Positions 16,099 through 25,307 are shown, numbered from the stretch's first letter. The stretch: 32,974 nt of DNA from CAZLYF01 sp964586835 (GCA_964586835.1 CAZPIC010000026.1:1-32974), one strand, 5' to 3'. Program-made: numbers and translations. The notes: a model not told the origin generated them from the letters alone.

Positions 16099-17184
16099 TC
16101 AGCCTATCCTTCCGGTCAGCGACAGGATCGTGACCACAGGCGTATTGAACAGCCTGCCTGGTTGCCAGGGATACGCCCCGGAGGAGCCGAGCCCGGGACT
16201 GACATACAGCGGGATGCCTGACAGCATCGACAGGCCTGCAATGCCTTCGTCTCCAGGAAACCAGCCTTCTTGCCGCGAGGGGGTAGAGGGCACAAAGAGG
16301 GGCCCGAGGCCGGGGAACCGCCACTGACCATTGTTGTAGTGCCCGGAGAGCATCAATGCGACCTGGCCGGGAAAGCGGCTGGAGCTAGCTGCAAATCCTG
16401 ATCTGCCCGTGAATCCAAGCGCATCCTGTGCCGAAGGGGGGAAATGGCTTAGCAGGACAAGCAAATCGTCCGCCTGCATTTCCTGACGCGCCGCGAACGT
16501 GCGTTCCAGGCTTTCGAGCTGATACTGCATCATACGCAGCAAGGCGCCTGTTTCCGGAGAGTAGATCTCTTCCGACGCCAGCAGCTCTTCCTGCCTTGCA
16601 AGCGCGGAGAAGTGTGCTGCCTCCAGATCGATGCTCAGGAGAAGCTCTGGACAAAACCACAGATTCACATCCCTGTACTCTACTCTTTGCGGGGAATCAA
16701 GGTAGATGGCACCGTGTTCCTCTGCCAGGCTGATATAGGGTGCTTTCACGGAGCTGTCACCGTGGGGAGTGGACACAAGGGGGGAGGGATCATTGTCCCC
16801 GGCGATGAAAAAGACCGGGATCCCTTCGGGCAGGATCTCGATGAGATCGATCAGGGGGCCGGCGTCCCCGCTGCGGCCGACCATGTCACCTGTCATGCAG
16901 ACCACCTGAAAGTTTTCCTTTTCGAGCAGGGTGCGTAGGATTTCTTGCTCTGCACCAAAATGCACCGCATGAAGGTCGCTTAGGTGGAGGATGGAGAAAC
17001 CCTCCAGTACCCGGGCTAGGCCGGGGACGGATACCTCTACGCGATGAACAATGGCGCGGCGGTTGTTGATCTGGTTGAGAAGGAGCACAAGGAAAAGAAG
17101 AACCAGCAGCAGGGCGGGCAGGATCAAGCAACCGGGACGCTTTTTTCGACCCGTAGAGAACAGCTGTCTGCGGCTTCGCCTCAT
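16099..17184 (-). CDS. Membrane-anchored metallophosphoesterase with altered active site
   Basis: The 361-residue protein begins with a basic segment and one transmembrane helix (about 19-37), then a calcineurin-like phosphoesterase domain of the YkuE/YaeI type. Motif I is intact (SDLHAVHFG, D70 and H72), and so is motif II (GD at 99-100). Motif III, normally GNHD/E, reads GDND (129-132), so the catalytic His is Asn. H247 in SHFPP is kept. The last motif, normally GHxH, reads GHYN (281-284), losing the final His. It may therefore bind metals differently or be inactive. It is in one operon with ppk1, 4 bases apart, which hints at a link with phosphate or polyphosphate at the membrane. AAGGAAG precedes the ATG. 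Confidence 0.85.
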   Translation of the reverse strand: MRRSRRQLFSTGRKKRPGCLILPALLLVLLFLVLLLNQINNRRAIVHRVEVSVPGLARVLEGFSILHLSDLHAVHFGAEQEILRTLLEKENFQVVCMTGDMVGRSGDAGPLIDLIEILPEGIPVFFIAGDNDPSPLVSTPHGDSSVKAPYISLAEEHGAIYLDSPQRVEYRDVNLWFCPELLLSIDLEAAHFSALARQEELLASEEIYSPETGALLRMMQYQLESLERTFAARQEMQADDLLVLLSHFPPSAQDALGFTGRSGFAASSSRFPGQVALMLSGHYNNGQWRFPGLGPLFVPSTPSRQEGWFPGDEGIAGLSMLSGIPLYVSPGLGSSGAYPWQPGRLFNTPVVTILSLTGRIG

Positions 17185-17213
17185 GTCTCTTCTTCCTTTC
17201 AGAGCATGGAGAT

Positions 17214-17242
17214 AGTATAGCCAGCTCTGCCGCGCGCGGCAA
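17214..17242 (-). promoter_or_regulatory. Promoter of the phosphoesterase-ppk1 operon
   Basis: On minus: TTGCCG (17242-17237), 17 bases, TATACT (17219-17214). It is divergent from the glgB promoter, whose -35 box begins only 10 bases away. Confidence 0.65.
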
Positions 17243-17251
17243 TCCGAACCA

Positions 17252-17281
17252 TTGCCATCCGGCGCTCCGCGATGATATACT
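17252..17281 (+). promoter_or_regulatory. Promoter of the glycogen operon
   Basis: TTGCCA (17252-17257), 18 bases, TATACT (17276-17281), with TGA just before the -10 as an extended element. Start near 17288 would give a leader of about 72 bases. It is arranged back to back with the phosphoesterase promoter, so one regulator could act on both. Confidence 0.7.
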
Positions 17282-17360
17282 CAGGTATGGACATAATGAG
17301 GGGAGCTTTCCGGACATGAGAGCCCTCTTGGCAGGACCTCCGCGCAAGGGGGGAAATTAA

Positions 17361-19409
17361 TTGCGGTACAGGCCACCGGATGAAGCTGCGCGTCAAGCCT
17401 TCCATAGGGGTACGAGCCGATACGCCTACGAAATGCTTGGCGCTCACCCGGTTGACGAAGGGGGTGAGCGCTTATGGCACTTTGCTGTCTGGGCGCCCCA
17501 TGCTCGTTCTGTAGGCCTCACAGGTGAGTTCTGTGCCTGGGATATCCGTGGCAAGCCCATGGAGAAACAGCATGATGGAACATGGGAATTGCGATTGCCT
17601 GACAGCGTCTTCAGCCCGGAGGGAGATCCAGGTACGCACCCCTGCCTCCTGGCTGGTGAGAGACTGCTGTCGTATAAGTTTGCTGTTGAGGATGTGGACG
17701 GATCGCACTTCCTGAAATCGGACCCCTATGCCTTCCGGGGCGAGCTCAGGCCAGGCAGCGCGAGCCTGATTGAAGATCTGGACGGGTATGAATGGGGCGA
17801 TGGGGGGTGGATGAGCGACAGGCGGCAAAAAACACCGTACAGCAGCCCAATCAACATCTATGAAATGCATCTGGGCTCATGGCGGCGGGGAGAAGGCGGC
17901 AGGTTTTTGAGCTACCTGGAGATCGCCCAGCAACTGATCCCCTACATCCATGAGATGGGATACACGCATGTCGAACTGTTGCCCGTGATGGAGCACCCGC
18001 TCGACATGTCCTGGGGTTATCAGGTAACCGGTTTTTATGCCCCTACCTCAAGGCACGGAACCCCGAAGGAGTTTATGCATTTCGTGGATCTGATGCATCA
18101 GGCGGGAATTGGAGTCATCCTGGATTGGGTCCCCGCCCATTTTCCCCGGGATGCGCAGGGACTCAGGCTGTTTGACGGGACTCCCTGCTATGAGCATGCT
18201 GACGCCCGGCGTTCGGAAATGAAGCAGTGGGGAACGCTGATGTTTGACTTTGCCAGGGGCGAAGTCTCGAGTTTCCTTCTGTCGAATGCTTGTTTTTGGC
18301 TGTCGTATTACCATGTGGACGGTCTGCGTTGCGACGCTGTCAGCAGCATGCTCTATCTGGATTTTGGCAGGGAGGACGCCTGGGTTCCCAATCGCTATGG
18401 CGGCAGGGAGAACCTGGAGGCTATCGCCTTTCTAAGGCGCCTGAACGAGACGGTCTATCATGATTTTCCTGGGGTCATGACCATTGCCGAGGAATCCAGC
18501 GCCTATCCCATGGTGACGCGCCCCACCTATCTGGGGGGTCTCGGTTTTGGTTTTAAGTGGAACATGGGCTGGATGAACGACATGCTTTCCTATGTCAAGC
18601 TCGACCCCGTCTATCGAAAATGGCATCATGACAAGCTCACCTTTTCCCTATTCTATGCCTTCAGTGAAAACTACATCCTGCCCTTTTCTCATGATGAGGT
18701 TGTCCATGGGAAGCGAAGCATGCTGGATAAACAGCCTGGAGATCTCTGGAGAAAGTTTGCCGGACTGAGGGCCCTGTACGGTTATACCATGGCACATCCT
18801 GGGAAAAAACTGCTGTTCATGGGGGGTGAATTTGCCCACTTCATTGAGTGGAAATACGATGAAGAGTTGGACTGGTTCCTCCTCTTGTATGACAGGCACC
18901 CGCAGCTTCGGCAATGCGTGAAGGACCTGAATGCCTTTTACCTGTCCCACCCGGCCCTCTACGAGATCGAGGATAGCTGGGAAGGCTTCCAATGGCTGGT
19001 TCCTAACGATGCGGACAACAGCGTGCTTGCCTTTGTGCGCAACAGCACAGGAGAGGATTCGGTCGTCTGCGTCTCCAACTTCACACCCAGCTTCCATCCC
19101 AGATACCGTATCGGGATTCCGCATGCAGGCAGTCTTGCGGAATGTTTCAACACAGACCTTTCCGTGTATGGAGGATCCAACCAATACAATGCATTTACGC
19201 TGCACACGGAGTCTGTGATCTGGAACGATTTGCCTTTTTCTGTGGAACTGTGCGTCCCTCCGCTCGCAACGGTCTACTTTTCGTACAGGAGAGCCAAGGG
19301 GCCCTTGCGGATGGTGCCGGAGCGACGCCGGCTTGAATACCGAAGGCCGAAGAGCGCGCCGGGATGGGGGAGGGGCAAGGTTTTTCGGAGAAAACCCACA
19401 GAGGATTGA
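17361..19409 (+). CDS. glgB: 1,4-alpha-glucan branching enzyme
   Basis: GlgB cuts alpha-1,4 glucan chains and rejoins them as alpha-1,6 branches in glycogen. The 682-residue protein has an N-terminal carbohydrate-binding module (FAVWAPHARSVGLTGEF), the family 13 barrel and a C-terminal all-beta domain. Catalytic parts are visible: nucleophile D325 in GLRCDAVSS, the general acid/base in IAEESS (375-380) and HD at 444-445 in FSHDEVVHGK. The start is TTG 17361 with AAGGGGGG seven bases before it. It heads the operon glgB-glgC-glgD-glgA, each gene close to or overlapping the next. A basic tail of about 40 residues (many Arg) extends the C-terminus. Confidence 0.96.
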   Translation: MRYRPPDEAARQAFHRGTSRYAYEMLGAHPVDEGGERLWHFAVWAPHARSVGLTGEFCAWDIRGKPMEKQHDGTWELRLPDSVFSPEGDPGTHPCLLAGERLLSYKFAVEDVDGSHFLKSDPYAFRGELRPGSASLIEDLDGYEWGDGGWMSDRRQKTPYSSPINIYEMHLGSWRRGEGGRFLSYLEIAQQLIPYIHEMGYTHVELLPVMEHPLDMSWGYQVTGFYAPTSRHGTPKEFMHFVDLMHQAGIGVILDWVPAHFPRDAQGLRLFDGTPCYEHADARRSEMKQWGTLMFDFARGEVSSFLLSNACFWLSYYHVDGLRCDAVSSMLYLDFGREDAWVPNRYGGRENLEAIAFLRRLNETVYHDFPGVMTIAEESSAYPMVTRPTYLGGLGFGFKWNMGWMNDMLSYVKLDPVYRKWHHDKLTFSLFYAFSENYILPFSHDEVVHGKRSMLDKQPGDLWRKFAGLRALYGYTMAHPGKKLLFMGGEFAHFIEWKYDEELDWFLLLYDRHPQLRQCVKDLNAFYLSHPALYEIEDSWEGFQWLVPNDADNSVLAFVRNSTGEDSVVCVSNFTPSFHPRYRIGIPHAGSLAECFNTDLSVYGGSNQYNAFTLHTESVIWNDLPFSVELCVPPLATVYFSYRRAKGPLRMVPERRRLEYRRPKSAPGWGRGKVFRRKPTED

Positions 19410-19428
19410 TTTTCTGGAGGACATCGGC

Positions 19429-20622
19429 ATGCTTCAAAAGAAAAACTGTGTCGCCATGCTTCTTGCCGGCGGACAGGGCAGCAGGCTAGGCATATTGACA
19501 AAGAATACAGCGAAACCAGCGGTTCCCTTTGGGGGAAAATACAGGATCATTGACTTTCCTTTGTCCAACTGCTCCAACAGCGGTATTGATGTGGTCGGTG
19601 TGCTGACGCAGTACCTCCCGCTCGAGCTCAATGCCTATATAGGCTCCGGAGCGCCATGGGACCTGGACCTCAACAATGGGGGAGTCTTTGTGCTGCCGCC
19701 CTTTGTCTCAGGCACGGTTGGCGAGTGGTACAGAGGGACCGCGAACGCCATTTTTCAAAACATGGCCTTCATTGAGCAGTACAGCCCGGAACTTGTGCTG
19801 GTCCTGTCGGGCGACCATATCTATAAGATGGATTATTCAGAGATGATCAGCGAGCATGCGGAGCATCAGGCAGATGTGACCATCGCGGTTCGCCAGGTCC
19901 CCTGGGAGGAAACGAACAGGTTTGGGATCATGAATACGGACAAGACCGGTAGGATCACAGAGTTTAAGGAGAAGCCTGCGCAGGCCAGATCCAACCTCGC
20001 AAGCATGGGCGTCTATGTGTTCAGCTGGGACAAGCTCAGGTATTATCTGGAAAAGGACGATAAAACGCTCGGTTCCTCCAACGACTTTGGCAAGGATGTC
20101 ATCCCGGACATGCTTGTCTGTGGGGAGCGCATGTTTGCTTTTCAGTTTGGCGGTTACTGGAAGGATGTGGGGACCGTCGAGAGCCTGTGGGACGCAAACA
20201 TGGACCTACTGAGCGAGGCCCTGCCCATCGATCTGCACGACAAGAAGTGGCGGATTTATGCCCGGAATGTTGGGATGCCGCCTCATTATATTTCGAAAAC
20301 AGGCAGGGTGGACACCAGCCTGGTCACTGAAGGCTGCCAGATCTGCGGGGCTGTCTCCCATTCAGTGCTGTCCGCGGGCGTAGCGGTGGAAGAAGGGGCA
20401 CGCGTGGTCGACAGTGTCGTCATGCCCTTTGCTCGAATCGGAAAGGGCGCCCAGGTGCATAGAGCGATCGTAGTGGAAAACGCGGTCATCCCCCCCGGCG
20501 CCCAGGTTGGCAGCGTGGATGGGGACATCACCTTATATGAAGCGGATGCTGTCACGGCAGCTGTCGTCCTGCCAAAGGATGGCGTGTCTGATGTGAAGGG
20601 GGGCCAGCACTGTGAAAAATGA
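19429..20622 (+). CDS. glgC: Glucose-1-phosphate adenylyltransferase, catalytic subunit
   Basis: GlgC makes ADP-glucose from glucose-1-phosphate and ATP, the committed step of bacterial glycogen synthesis. The 397-residue protein has the nucleotidyltransferase signature LLAGGQGSRLGILT near the N-terminus, KPAVPFGGKYRIIDFPLSNC (substrate and activator region), SGDHIYKMDY and a C-terminal left-handed beta-helix. ATG 19429 follows GGAGG at 8 bases; the frame is open upstream inside glgB but has no reason to start there. The gene begins 19 bases after glgB and overlaps glgD by 11 bases. In Bacillota GlgC is the catalytic partner of GlgD. Confidence 0.96.
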   Translation: MLQKKNCVAMLLAGGQGSRLGILTKNTAKPAVPFGGKYRIIDFPLSNCSNSGIDVVGVLTQYLPLELNAYIGSGAPWDLDLNNGGVFVLPPFVSGTVGEWYRGTANAIFQNMAFIEQYSPELVLVLSGDHIYKMDYSEMISEHAEHQADVTIAVRQVPWEETNRFGIMNTDKTGRITEFKEKPAQARSNLASMGVYVFSWDKLRYYLEKDDKTLGSSNDFGKDVIPDMLVCGERMFAFQFGGYWKDVGTVESLWDANMDLLSEALPIDLHDKKWRIYARNVGMPPHYISKTGRVDTSLVTEGCQICGAVSHSVLSAGVAVEEGARVVDSVVMPFARIGKGAQVHRAIVVENAVIPPGAQVGSVDGDITLYEADAVTAAVVLPKDGVSDVKGGQHCEK

Positions 20623-21736
20623 CATCGTCGGCCTGATCTATACGGGTGAAAACATCGATGCGCTGCGTGATCTGATCAAGGTGCGCAGTGTGGCGGCGCT
20701 GCCGATGCTCGGGCGCTACCGGCTCATCGACTTCATGCTGTCAAACATGATTCACAGCGACATGCACAACGTTGGGATCATCATGCAAAAAAACTATCAC
20801 AGCTTGATCGATCATCTGGGTTCGGGGAGGGAGTGGGACCTCCACGGGAAAAGATCAGGGATGACCATCCTGCCGCCCTATATGTCCCGGGAGAACGTGG
20901 GGATCTATGAAGGGCTGTTGGACGCGCTTCACAGCAACCTGTCCTTTCTTCGCAGAAGCCGCGAAAGGTATGTGATCGTCACAGACAGCTATATCCTTTA
21001 TAGCATCTCTTTTGAAAAGATGCTGGCTGCGCATCTGCGGATGTCGGCAGACATCACCCTTCTGTATACGAAGGAGCGTTCGGCAAGACGCAACAGCTGG
21101 GGTCGCTACCTGGACGTGGAGGAGGACGGAACGGTCAGGCATCTTGAACACAACCCCATCATTCCGCACTATGAGAATACCTACATGAGCGCCTTCCTGA
21201 TTCGCAGGGAGATGCTTGTAGACATCGTAGACCGTGCCGTCGCCTCCGGGCAGCACCATTTCACCAGGGAACTCATCGTCCAGATGCTGCGCGAAAAACT
21301 GTACAGGATCTGTGGATACGAGTGCCCTGGAGACACATGGTGCATAGACTCGGTGCAGGCTTATTATGACGCGAACATGGACTTTTTGGATGCTGATAAT
21401 CGTTCGCAGATTTTTAGACCGGAGCGCCCGGTATGGACAAAGCTCCGTGACGAAATGCCGGCGCAGTATATCGGGGACGCGGGGACGGTCAACTCCCTGG
21501 TTGCAGACGGTTGCGTCATCGAGGGGAATGTCGAAAACAGCATCCTTTTCAGAGGCGTTGTCGTGCGCAAGGGCGCCAGCGTTCGCAACAGCATCGTGAT
21601 GCAGGATACCGTGATTCACCGCAACGCGGAGGTTGCCTGCTGCATTTTGGACAAGGATACCACCGTCAGGGAGGGAACACGCATCGCGGGGAGCATCAGC
21701 TACCCCTTTGTGGTCTCCAAGGGCCTGGCTGTATGA
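20612..21736 (+). CDS. glgD: Glucose-1-phosphate adenylyltransferase, regulatory subunit
   Basis: GlgD is a paralogue of GlgC that joins it in a heterotetramer and modulates its activity. The 374-residue protein keeps the fold (SVAALPMLGRYRLIDFMLSN, DSYILYSISFEKMLAAH) and the C-terminal beta-helix. It lacks the glycine-rich ATP signature found in GlgC: the corresponding N-terminal part reads DIVGLIYTGENIDALRDL. That fits a non-catalytic subunit. The start is GTG 20612, inside the end of glgC, so translation is probably coupled. The pair glgC-glgD is a Bacillota trait. Confidence 0.94.
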   Translation: MKNDIVGLIYTGENIDALRDLIKVRSVAALPMLGRYRLIDFMLSNMIHSDMHNVGIIMQKNYHSLIDHLGSGREWDLHGKRSGMTILPPYMSRENVGIYEGLLDALHSNLSFLRRSRERYVIVTDSYILYSISFEKMLAAHLRMSADITLLYTKERSARRNSWGRYLDVEEDGTVRHLEHNPIIPHYENTYMSAFLIRREMLVDIVDRAVASGQHHFTRELIVQMLREKLYRICGYECPGDTWCIDSVQAYYDANMDFLDADNRSQIFRPERPVWTKLRDEMPAQYIGDAGTVNSLVADGCVIEGNVENSILFRGVVVRKGASVRNSIVMQDTVIHRNAEVACCILDKDTTVREGTRIAGSISYPFVVSKGLAV

Positions 21737-21785
21737 AGGAGGGCGAAAACCTCGCCTGAACGCTGTGGAAGGAGTGAAGCATTTC

Positions 21786-23609
21786 ATGAAAATACTGTTT
21801 GCTGCCAGTGAATGCGTGCCGTTTTGCAAGACCGGAGGCTTGGCTGATGTGGTCGGCTCACTGGCGCCCGTGCTCGCGAAAAAGGGTTATGATGTTCGTG
21901 TCATCATGCCCAAGTACTCCATGATCCCCGAAAACTACGAAGCTCAGATGCGCCATGAGCTGGATTTTGAGGTGCAGCTTGGCTGGAGGAGGCAATACTG
22001 CGGGATCGAGTCGATCGTGATGGATGGCGTGACGTATTACTTTGTGGACAACCGATATTATTTCGGCCGCAACTATATTTATGGACTCGGAGGCGACGAG
22101 TATGAGCGGTTCGCTTTCTACTGTCGCGCAACGCTCAACGCGCTGACGCTTATCCCGTTCGTTCCGGATGTGATTCATGCGCATGACTGGCAGGCCGGGA
22201 TGATTCCAGCCCTGCTCCGGATCCAGTACGCGCAGGTGCCGGAGTACTCTGCCATCAGGACGGTGCTTACCATCCATAACCTGCAATATCAGGGCATCTT
22301 CGGCATCAAGGATGTTCAGGATGTGCTTGGGCTGCCCAGCAACGTGTTCACGGAGGACAAGATCGAGTGCTTCGGTTCGGCAAACTATCTTAAAGCCGGC
22401 ATGGTATACGCTGACGAAATCACAACGGTCAGCCCGAGCTATGCTGAGGAGATACAGACAGCTTACTATGGCGAGAGGCTGGACGGTCTCCTTCGGGCAA
22501 AGCGTGGACACCTGACGGGCATTCTCAATGGGATCGATACGGAACACTATGATCCGCAGACCGACCCTGTGATCGCCCAGACGTACTCAGCCGAGGACAT
22601 GGGCGGAAAGGCAGCCTGTAAGCGAGCGCTTCAGGAGGAATTGGGGCTACAGGAGCGTTCAGCAGTACCGCTCATCGGGATGGTGGGCAGGCTGAACAAC
22701 CAGAAGGGGCTGGATCTGGTGGACTACGTCATCGCTGACATCATGAGCGAGGATGTGCAGCTGGTCTGCCTTGGCATGGGGGACACGCGCTATATCAACC
22801 TGTTCAGCTGGGCGGAACAGAACTACCGGGGGCGTGTGGCTGCGCGCTTTGTCATGGACAATGAGCTTGCACATCGCGTCTATGCAGGTGCGGACATTTT
22901 CCTGATGCCTTCGCAGTTTGAACCCTGCGGGCTGAGCCAGATGATCAGCATGAGATATGGGACGGTCCCCGTTGTACGTGAGACGGGCGGTCTGAGAGAC
23001 ACGGTCCTTTCCTATAATGAGTACAGTGGAATGGGAAATGGGTTTACGTTCTTTAACTACAACGCCCACGACATGCTCCATACCATACGCCGGGCGCTGC
23101 ATTTCTACTGGAATAAAAAGGATGTCTGGACGACGCTCATGCATCGAGGGATGACGGGAGACTACTCCTGGGATCATTCCGCGGAGATGTATACTTCCGT
23201 GTACGAGAATATGCTCAGGGTCCTGCCTGACAAGAAAGAACCTTCACAGCCTCTCTCTGTCGACCGGGAAAACCAGGTGGCAGCTGACGGTGGGATCCGG
23301 AGGACTATGGTCCGGCCAGAGTTGGAGGAAGATCGAGCCGAGGGGGAGAAAGCTGCCGGGGCCGCTCAGACCACGGAACAAGTGGTTGCTGCAAAGGTTC
23401 CAGCGGAACAGGCCGTGAAAACTCCAAAAACGTCTGTCAAAAAGTCAGGGTCGAAAGCTCCGAAAGCTCCGAAAGCTCCAAAAGCGCTTGTCAAAAAGCC
23501 AGGCGGGAAGGCTTCCGGGGCGAGGACTCCTGGAGCGTCCACGGCGAATGCGGCAGCAGAGCTGACCTTGAAGGGTGAATTGAAGGGGCAGGAGAAGCCA
23601 GCTGACTAG
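21786..23609 (+). CDS. glgA: Glycogen synthase with Lys/Ala/Pro-rich C-terminal tail
   Basis: GlgA (GT5 family) adds glucose from ADP-glucose to a growing alpha-1,4 glucan. The core is typical: MKILFAASECVPFCKTGGLADV with the ADP-glucose-binding KTGGL (15-19), DVIHAHDWQAG, VGRLNNQKGLDL and SQFEPCGLSQMISMRYGT near the second active-site half. The start is ATG 21786 with GAAGGAGTG upstream; the open frame before it overlaps glgD and is not used. The family is usually about 480 residues, but this protein is 607. The last roughly 125 residues are low complexity, with repeated KAP units, VKKSG/VKKPGG copies and many Lys, Ala, Pro and Glu. The tail is probably disordered and may bind glucan, nucleic acid or acidic partners, which is inference only. 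It ends the operon before a GC-rich hairpin. Confidence 0.95.
   Translation: MKILFAASECVPFCKTGGLADVVGSLAPVLAKKGYDVRVIMPKYSMIPENYEAQMRHELDFEVQLGWRRQYCGIESIVMDGVTYYFVDNRYYFGRNYIYGLGGDEYERFAFYCRATLNALTLIPFVPDVIHAHDWQAGMIPALLRIQYAQVPEYSAIRTVLTIHNLQYQGIFGIKDVQDVLGLPSNVFTEDKIECFGSANYLKAGMVYADEITTVSPSYAEEIQTAYYGERLDGLLRAKRGHLTGILNGIDTEHYDPQTDPVIAQTYSAEDMGGKAACKRALQEELGLQERSAVPLIGMVGRLNNQKGLDLVDYVIADIMSEDVQLVCLGMGDTRYINLFSWAEQNYRGRVAARFVMDNELAHRVYAGADIFLMPSQFEPCGLSQMISMRYGTVPVVRETGGLRDTVLSYNEYSGMGNGFTFFNYNAHDMLHTIRRALHFYWNKKDVWTTLMHRGMTGDYSWDHSAEMYTSVYENMLRVLPDKKEPSQPLSVDRENQVAADGGIRRTMVRPELEEDRAEGEKAAGAAQTTEQVVAAKVPAEQAVKTPKTSVKKSGSKAPKAPKAPKALVKKPGGKASGARTPGASTANAAAELTLKGELKGQEKPAD
23452..23478 (+). 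repeat. Tandem 9-bp repeat in the glgA tail
   Basis: Three perfect copies of CGAAAGCTC followed by a fourth, degenerate one. They encode the Lys-Ala-Pro units (residues 557-567) of the glycogen synthase tail. Such a tract can expand or contract by slippage in steps of three residues. Confidence 0.85.
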
Positions 23610-23620
23610 CCTGAAACCTG

Positions 23621-23653
23621 CCCCTTCCCCCGGACAACGTCTGGGGGAAGGGG
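23621..23653. terminator. Hairpin between glgA and the convergent hydrolase gene
   Basis: An 11-bp stem (23621-23631 with 23643-23653) of C-rich and G-rich arms, starting 12 bases after the glgA stop. It lacks a clear T-tract on either strand, so termination efficiency is uncertain, but its place between two convergent genes fits a shared terminator. Confidence 0.65.
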
Positions 23654-23672
23654 GAAGAAGGGGCCTGGGGGG

Positions 23673-25268
23673 CTACTCTTCCCACGCGCTGCACAGCGCT
23701 TCGATCTCTTCTGCCAGACGGATCTTGAGGGCATTTGAGTATCCGCTGCTACGATCGGCCAGCCGTTCAAGCCGCCCAAGCGCCTCTTTGACCCGGTAGT
23801 CCGTGTAGGTTTCGCCAGCCGGCTTTTTGGGGACCAGGACTGCAGGCTGCAAGCCCTCAGCGGTCAGTGTTCCGGTGTCCAGCGACCAGCGCTCGCCGGC
23901 AGAAGGCACAGCCACCTGATACCCTTTGCTTTTCAGAAGCTGGGCAAAGGACCCAGCCGCCTCCTCGTCTCCATGGGTGATGAAAACACGGTTGGGTACA
24001 GGCTGAAAGGAAGAGATCCAGTGTAGGAGCCCGTTTCTGTCAGCGTGGCCGCTGATGGCTTTCAGGGTTCTGATCTCAGCGTTCACAGAGATATCTTCCC
24101 CAAACAGCCTGACCTTTTTAGCACCGTCCGAAATGAGGCGGCCTAAGGTGCCTACACTCTGATAGCCAACGAAGAGAACGGTGGAATCCTTACGCCAGAG
24201 ATTATGCTTGAGGTGGTGTCGGACCCTGCCGGCTTCGCACATACCACTGGCAGAGATGATGACGCTTGGGCGCTTTTCGGTATTAATCTGTTTGGATTCG
24301 TCTGCGGTTACGCACAGAACAAGGCCCGCAAAGGAGACGGGATTGACACCTGCCTTCAGCAGGGCGAGCATCTCTTCGTCAAAACAGGAGTTGTCGCACT
24401 GGAGGAAGACCTCGGTGGCCCTGATGGCCATGGGACTGTCCATGAATACGGGGAAATCTTCATGCCCCCTCACGAGCCCTCTTTCCTTGATTTCTCTTAG
24501 AAAATAAAGAATTTCCTGGGAACGCCCCACAGCGAAGGATGGAATGACGATGTTTCCGCCGCGGTCTAAGGTTGTCTGGATGGCATCGGCAAGATCGGCG
24601 ATGTAGTCTGGCTTTGGCCCGTGGGATCGGTCGCCGTAAGTAGACTCCATGACGACAAAGCCCGCATGGGTCGGGGGCTGCGGATCTTTGATGATGGGCT
24701 GTCCGGTATTGCCGATATCGCCGGAAAAAACGATGGTTTTTTCCACGCCCTCCTCTGTGACGGTAATGCTGGCACTGGCAGAGCCGAGCAAGTGACCTGC
24801 ATCCGTCATCTTGACCATGAGGCCGGGAGCCAGGGTGCGCGCCTTCCCGTAGGGGAGGGGTTTGAACTGCTTTAAAACTCCCTCGACATCCGCGATGCCA
24901 TACAGGGGTACATAAGGCTTTTCTCCGGAGCGTGCAGCCTTTCTGTTCTTCCAATCAGCTTCGGTCTCCTGGATATGCGCGGAGTCCCTGAGCATGATAT
25001 CGCATAGATCCACGGTGGCAGGGGTCGCCAGGACAGGCCCCCGAAACCCGCCGGCGTAGAGCGCGGGCAGCATGCCCGAATGGTCGATATGGGCATGGGT
25101 AAGCACCACACAGTCCACGCCCTTCGTTTCTTCAGGGAGCCTCTGCTGCTCATAAGTGCTCCCGCCCTGCTTCATTCCGCAGTCCACCAGGACGGTTTTG
25201 CCAGCCGCCCGCAGAAGGTACATGCTGCCGGTTACCTCTCTGGCTGCTCCTAAAAACTCAATATCCAT
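23673..25268 (-). CDS. Beta-CASP metallo-beta-lactamase hydrolase, RNase-type
   Basis: The 531-residue protein combines a metallo-beta-lactamase fold with an inserted beta-CASP domain, the architecture of RNA-processing nucleases (CPSF-73/Ysh1 type and bacterial relatives). The zinc motif HAHIDH is at residues 58-63. DAGHLLGSAS and FSGDIGNTGQP supply further ligands. The beta-CASP motifs SFAVGRSQEI and SGMCEAGRVRHHL follow, with SGHAD and FITHGDEEA near the end. A C-terminal segment of about 80 residues after the nuclease core is more variable. The ATG follows GGGAGAGC. It comes 39 bases after the ABC exporter gene on the same strand and probably shares its transcript. The substrate is most likely RNA, by family. 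Confidence 0.9.
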   Translation of the reverse strand: MDIEFLGAAREVTGSMYLLRAAGKTVLVDCGMKQGGSTYEQQRLPEETKGVDCVVLTHAHIDHSGMLPALYAGGFRGPVLATPATVDLCDIMLRDSAHIQETEADWKNRKAARSGEKPYVPLYGIADVEGVLKQFKPLPYGKARTLAPGLMVKMTDAGHLLGSASASITVTEEGVEKTIVFSGDIGNTGQPIIKDPQPPTHAGFVVMESTYGDRSHGPKPDYIADLADAIQTTLDRGGNIVIPSFAVGRSQEILYFLREIKERGLVRGHEDFPVFMDSPMAIRATEVFLQCDNSCFDEEMLALLKAGVNPVSFAGLVLCVTADESKQINTEKRPSVIISASGMCEAGRVRHHLKHNLWRKDSTVLFVGYQSVGTLGRLISDGAKKVRLFGEDISVNAEIRTLKAISGHADRNGLLHWISSFQPVPNRVFITHGDEEAAGSFAQLLKSKGYQVAVPSAGERWSLDTGTLTAEGLQPAVLVPKKPAGETYTDYRVKEALGRLERLADRSSGYSNALKIRLAEEIEALCSAWEE

Positions 25269-25307
25269 GCTGATGCTCTCCCATCGTGCCCGAAGGGCGG
25301 TGTCCGC

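Noticed and set aside
20855..21829. Antisense ORF of 324 codons opposite glgD
   Set aside because: It mirrors an unmistakable glgD and shows no family features or ribosome site.
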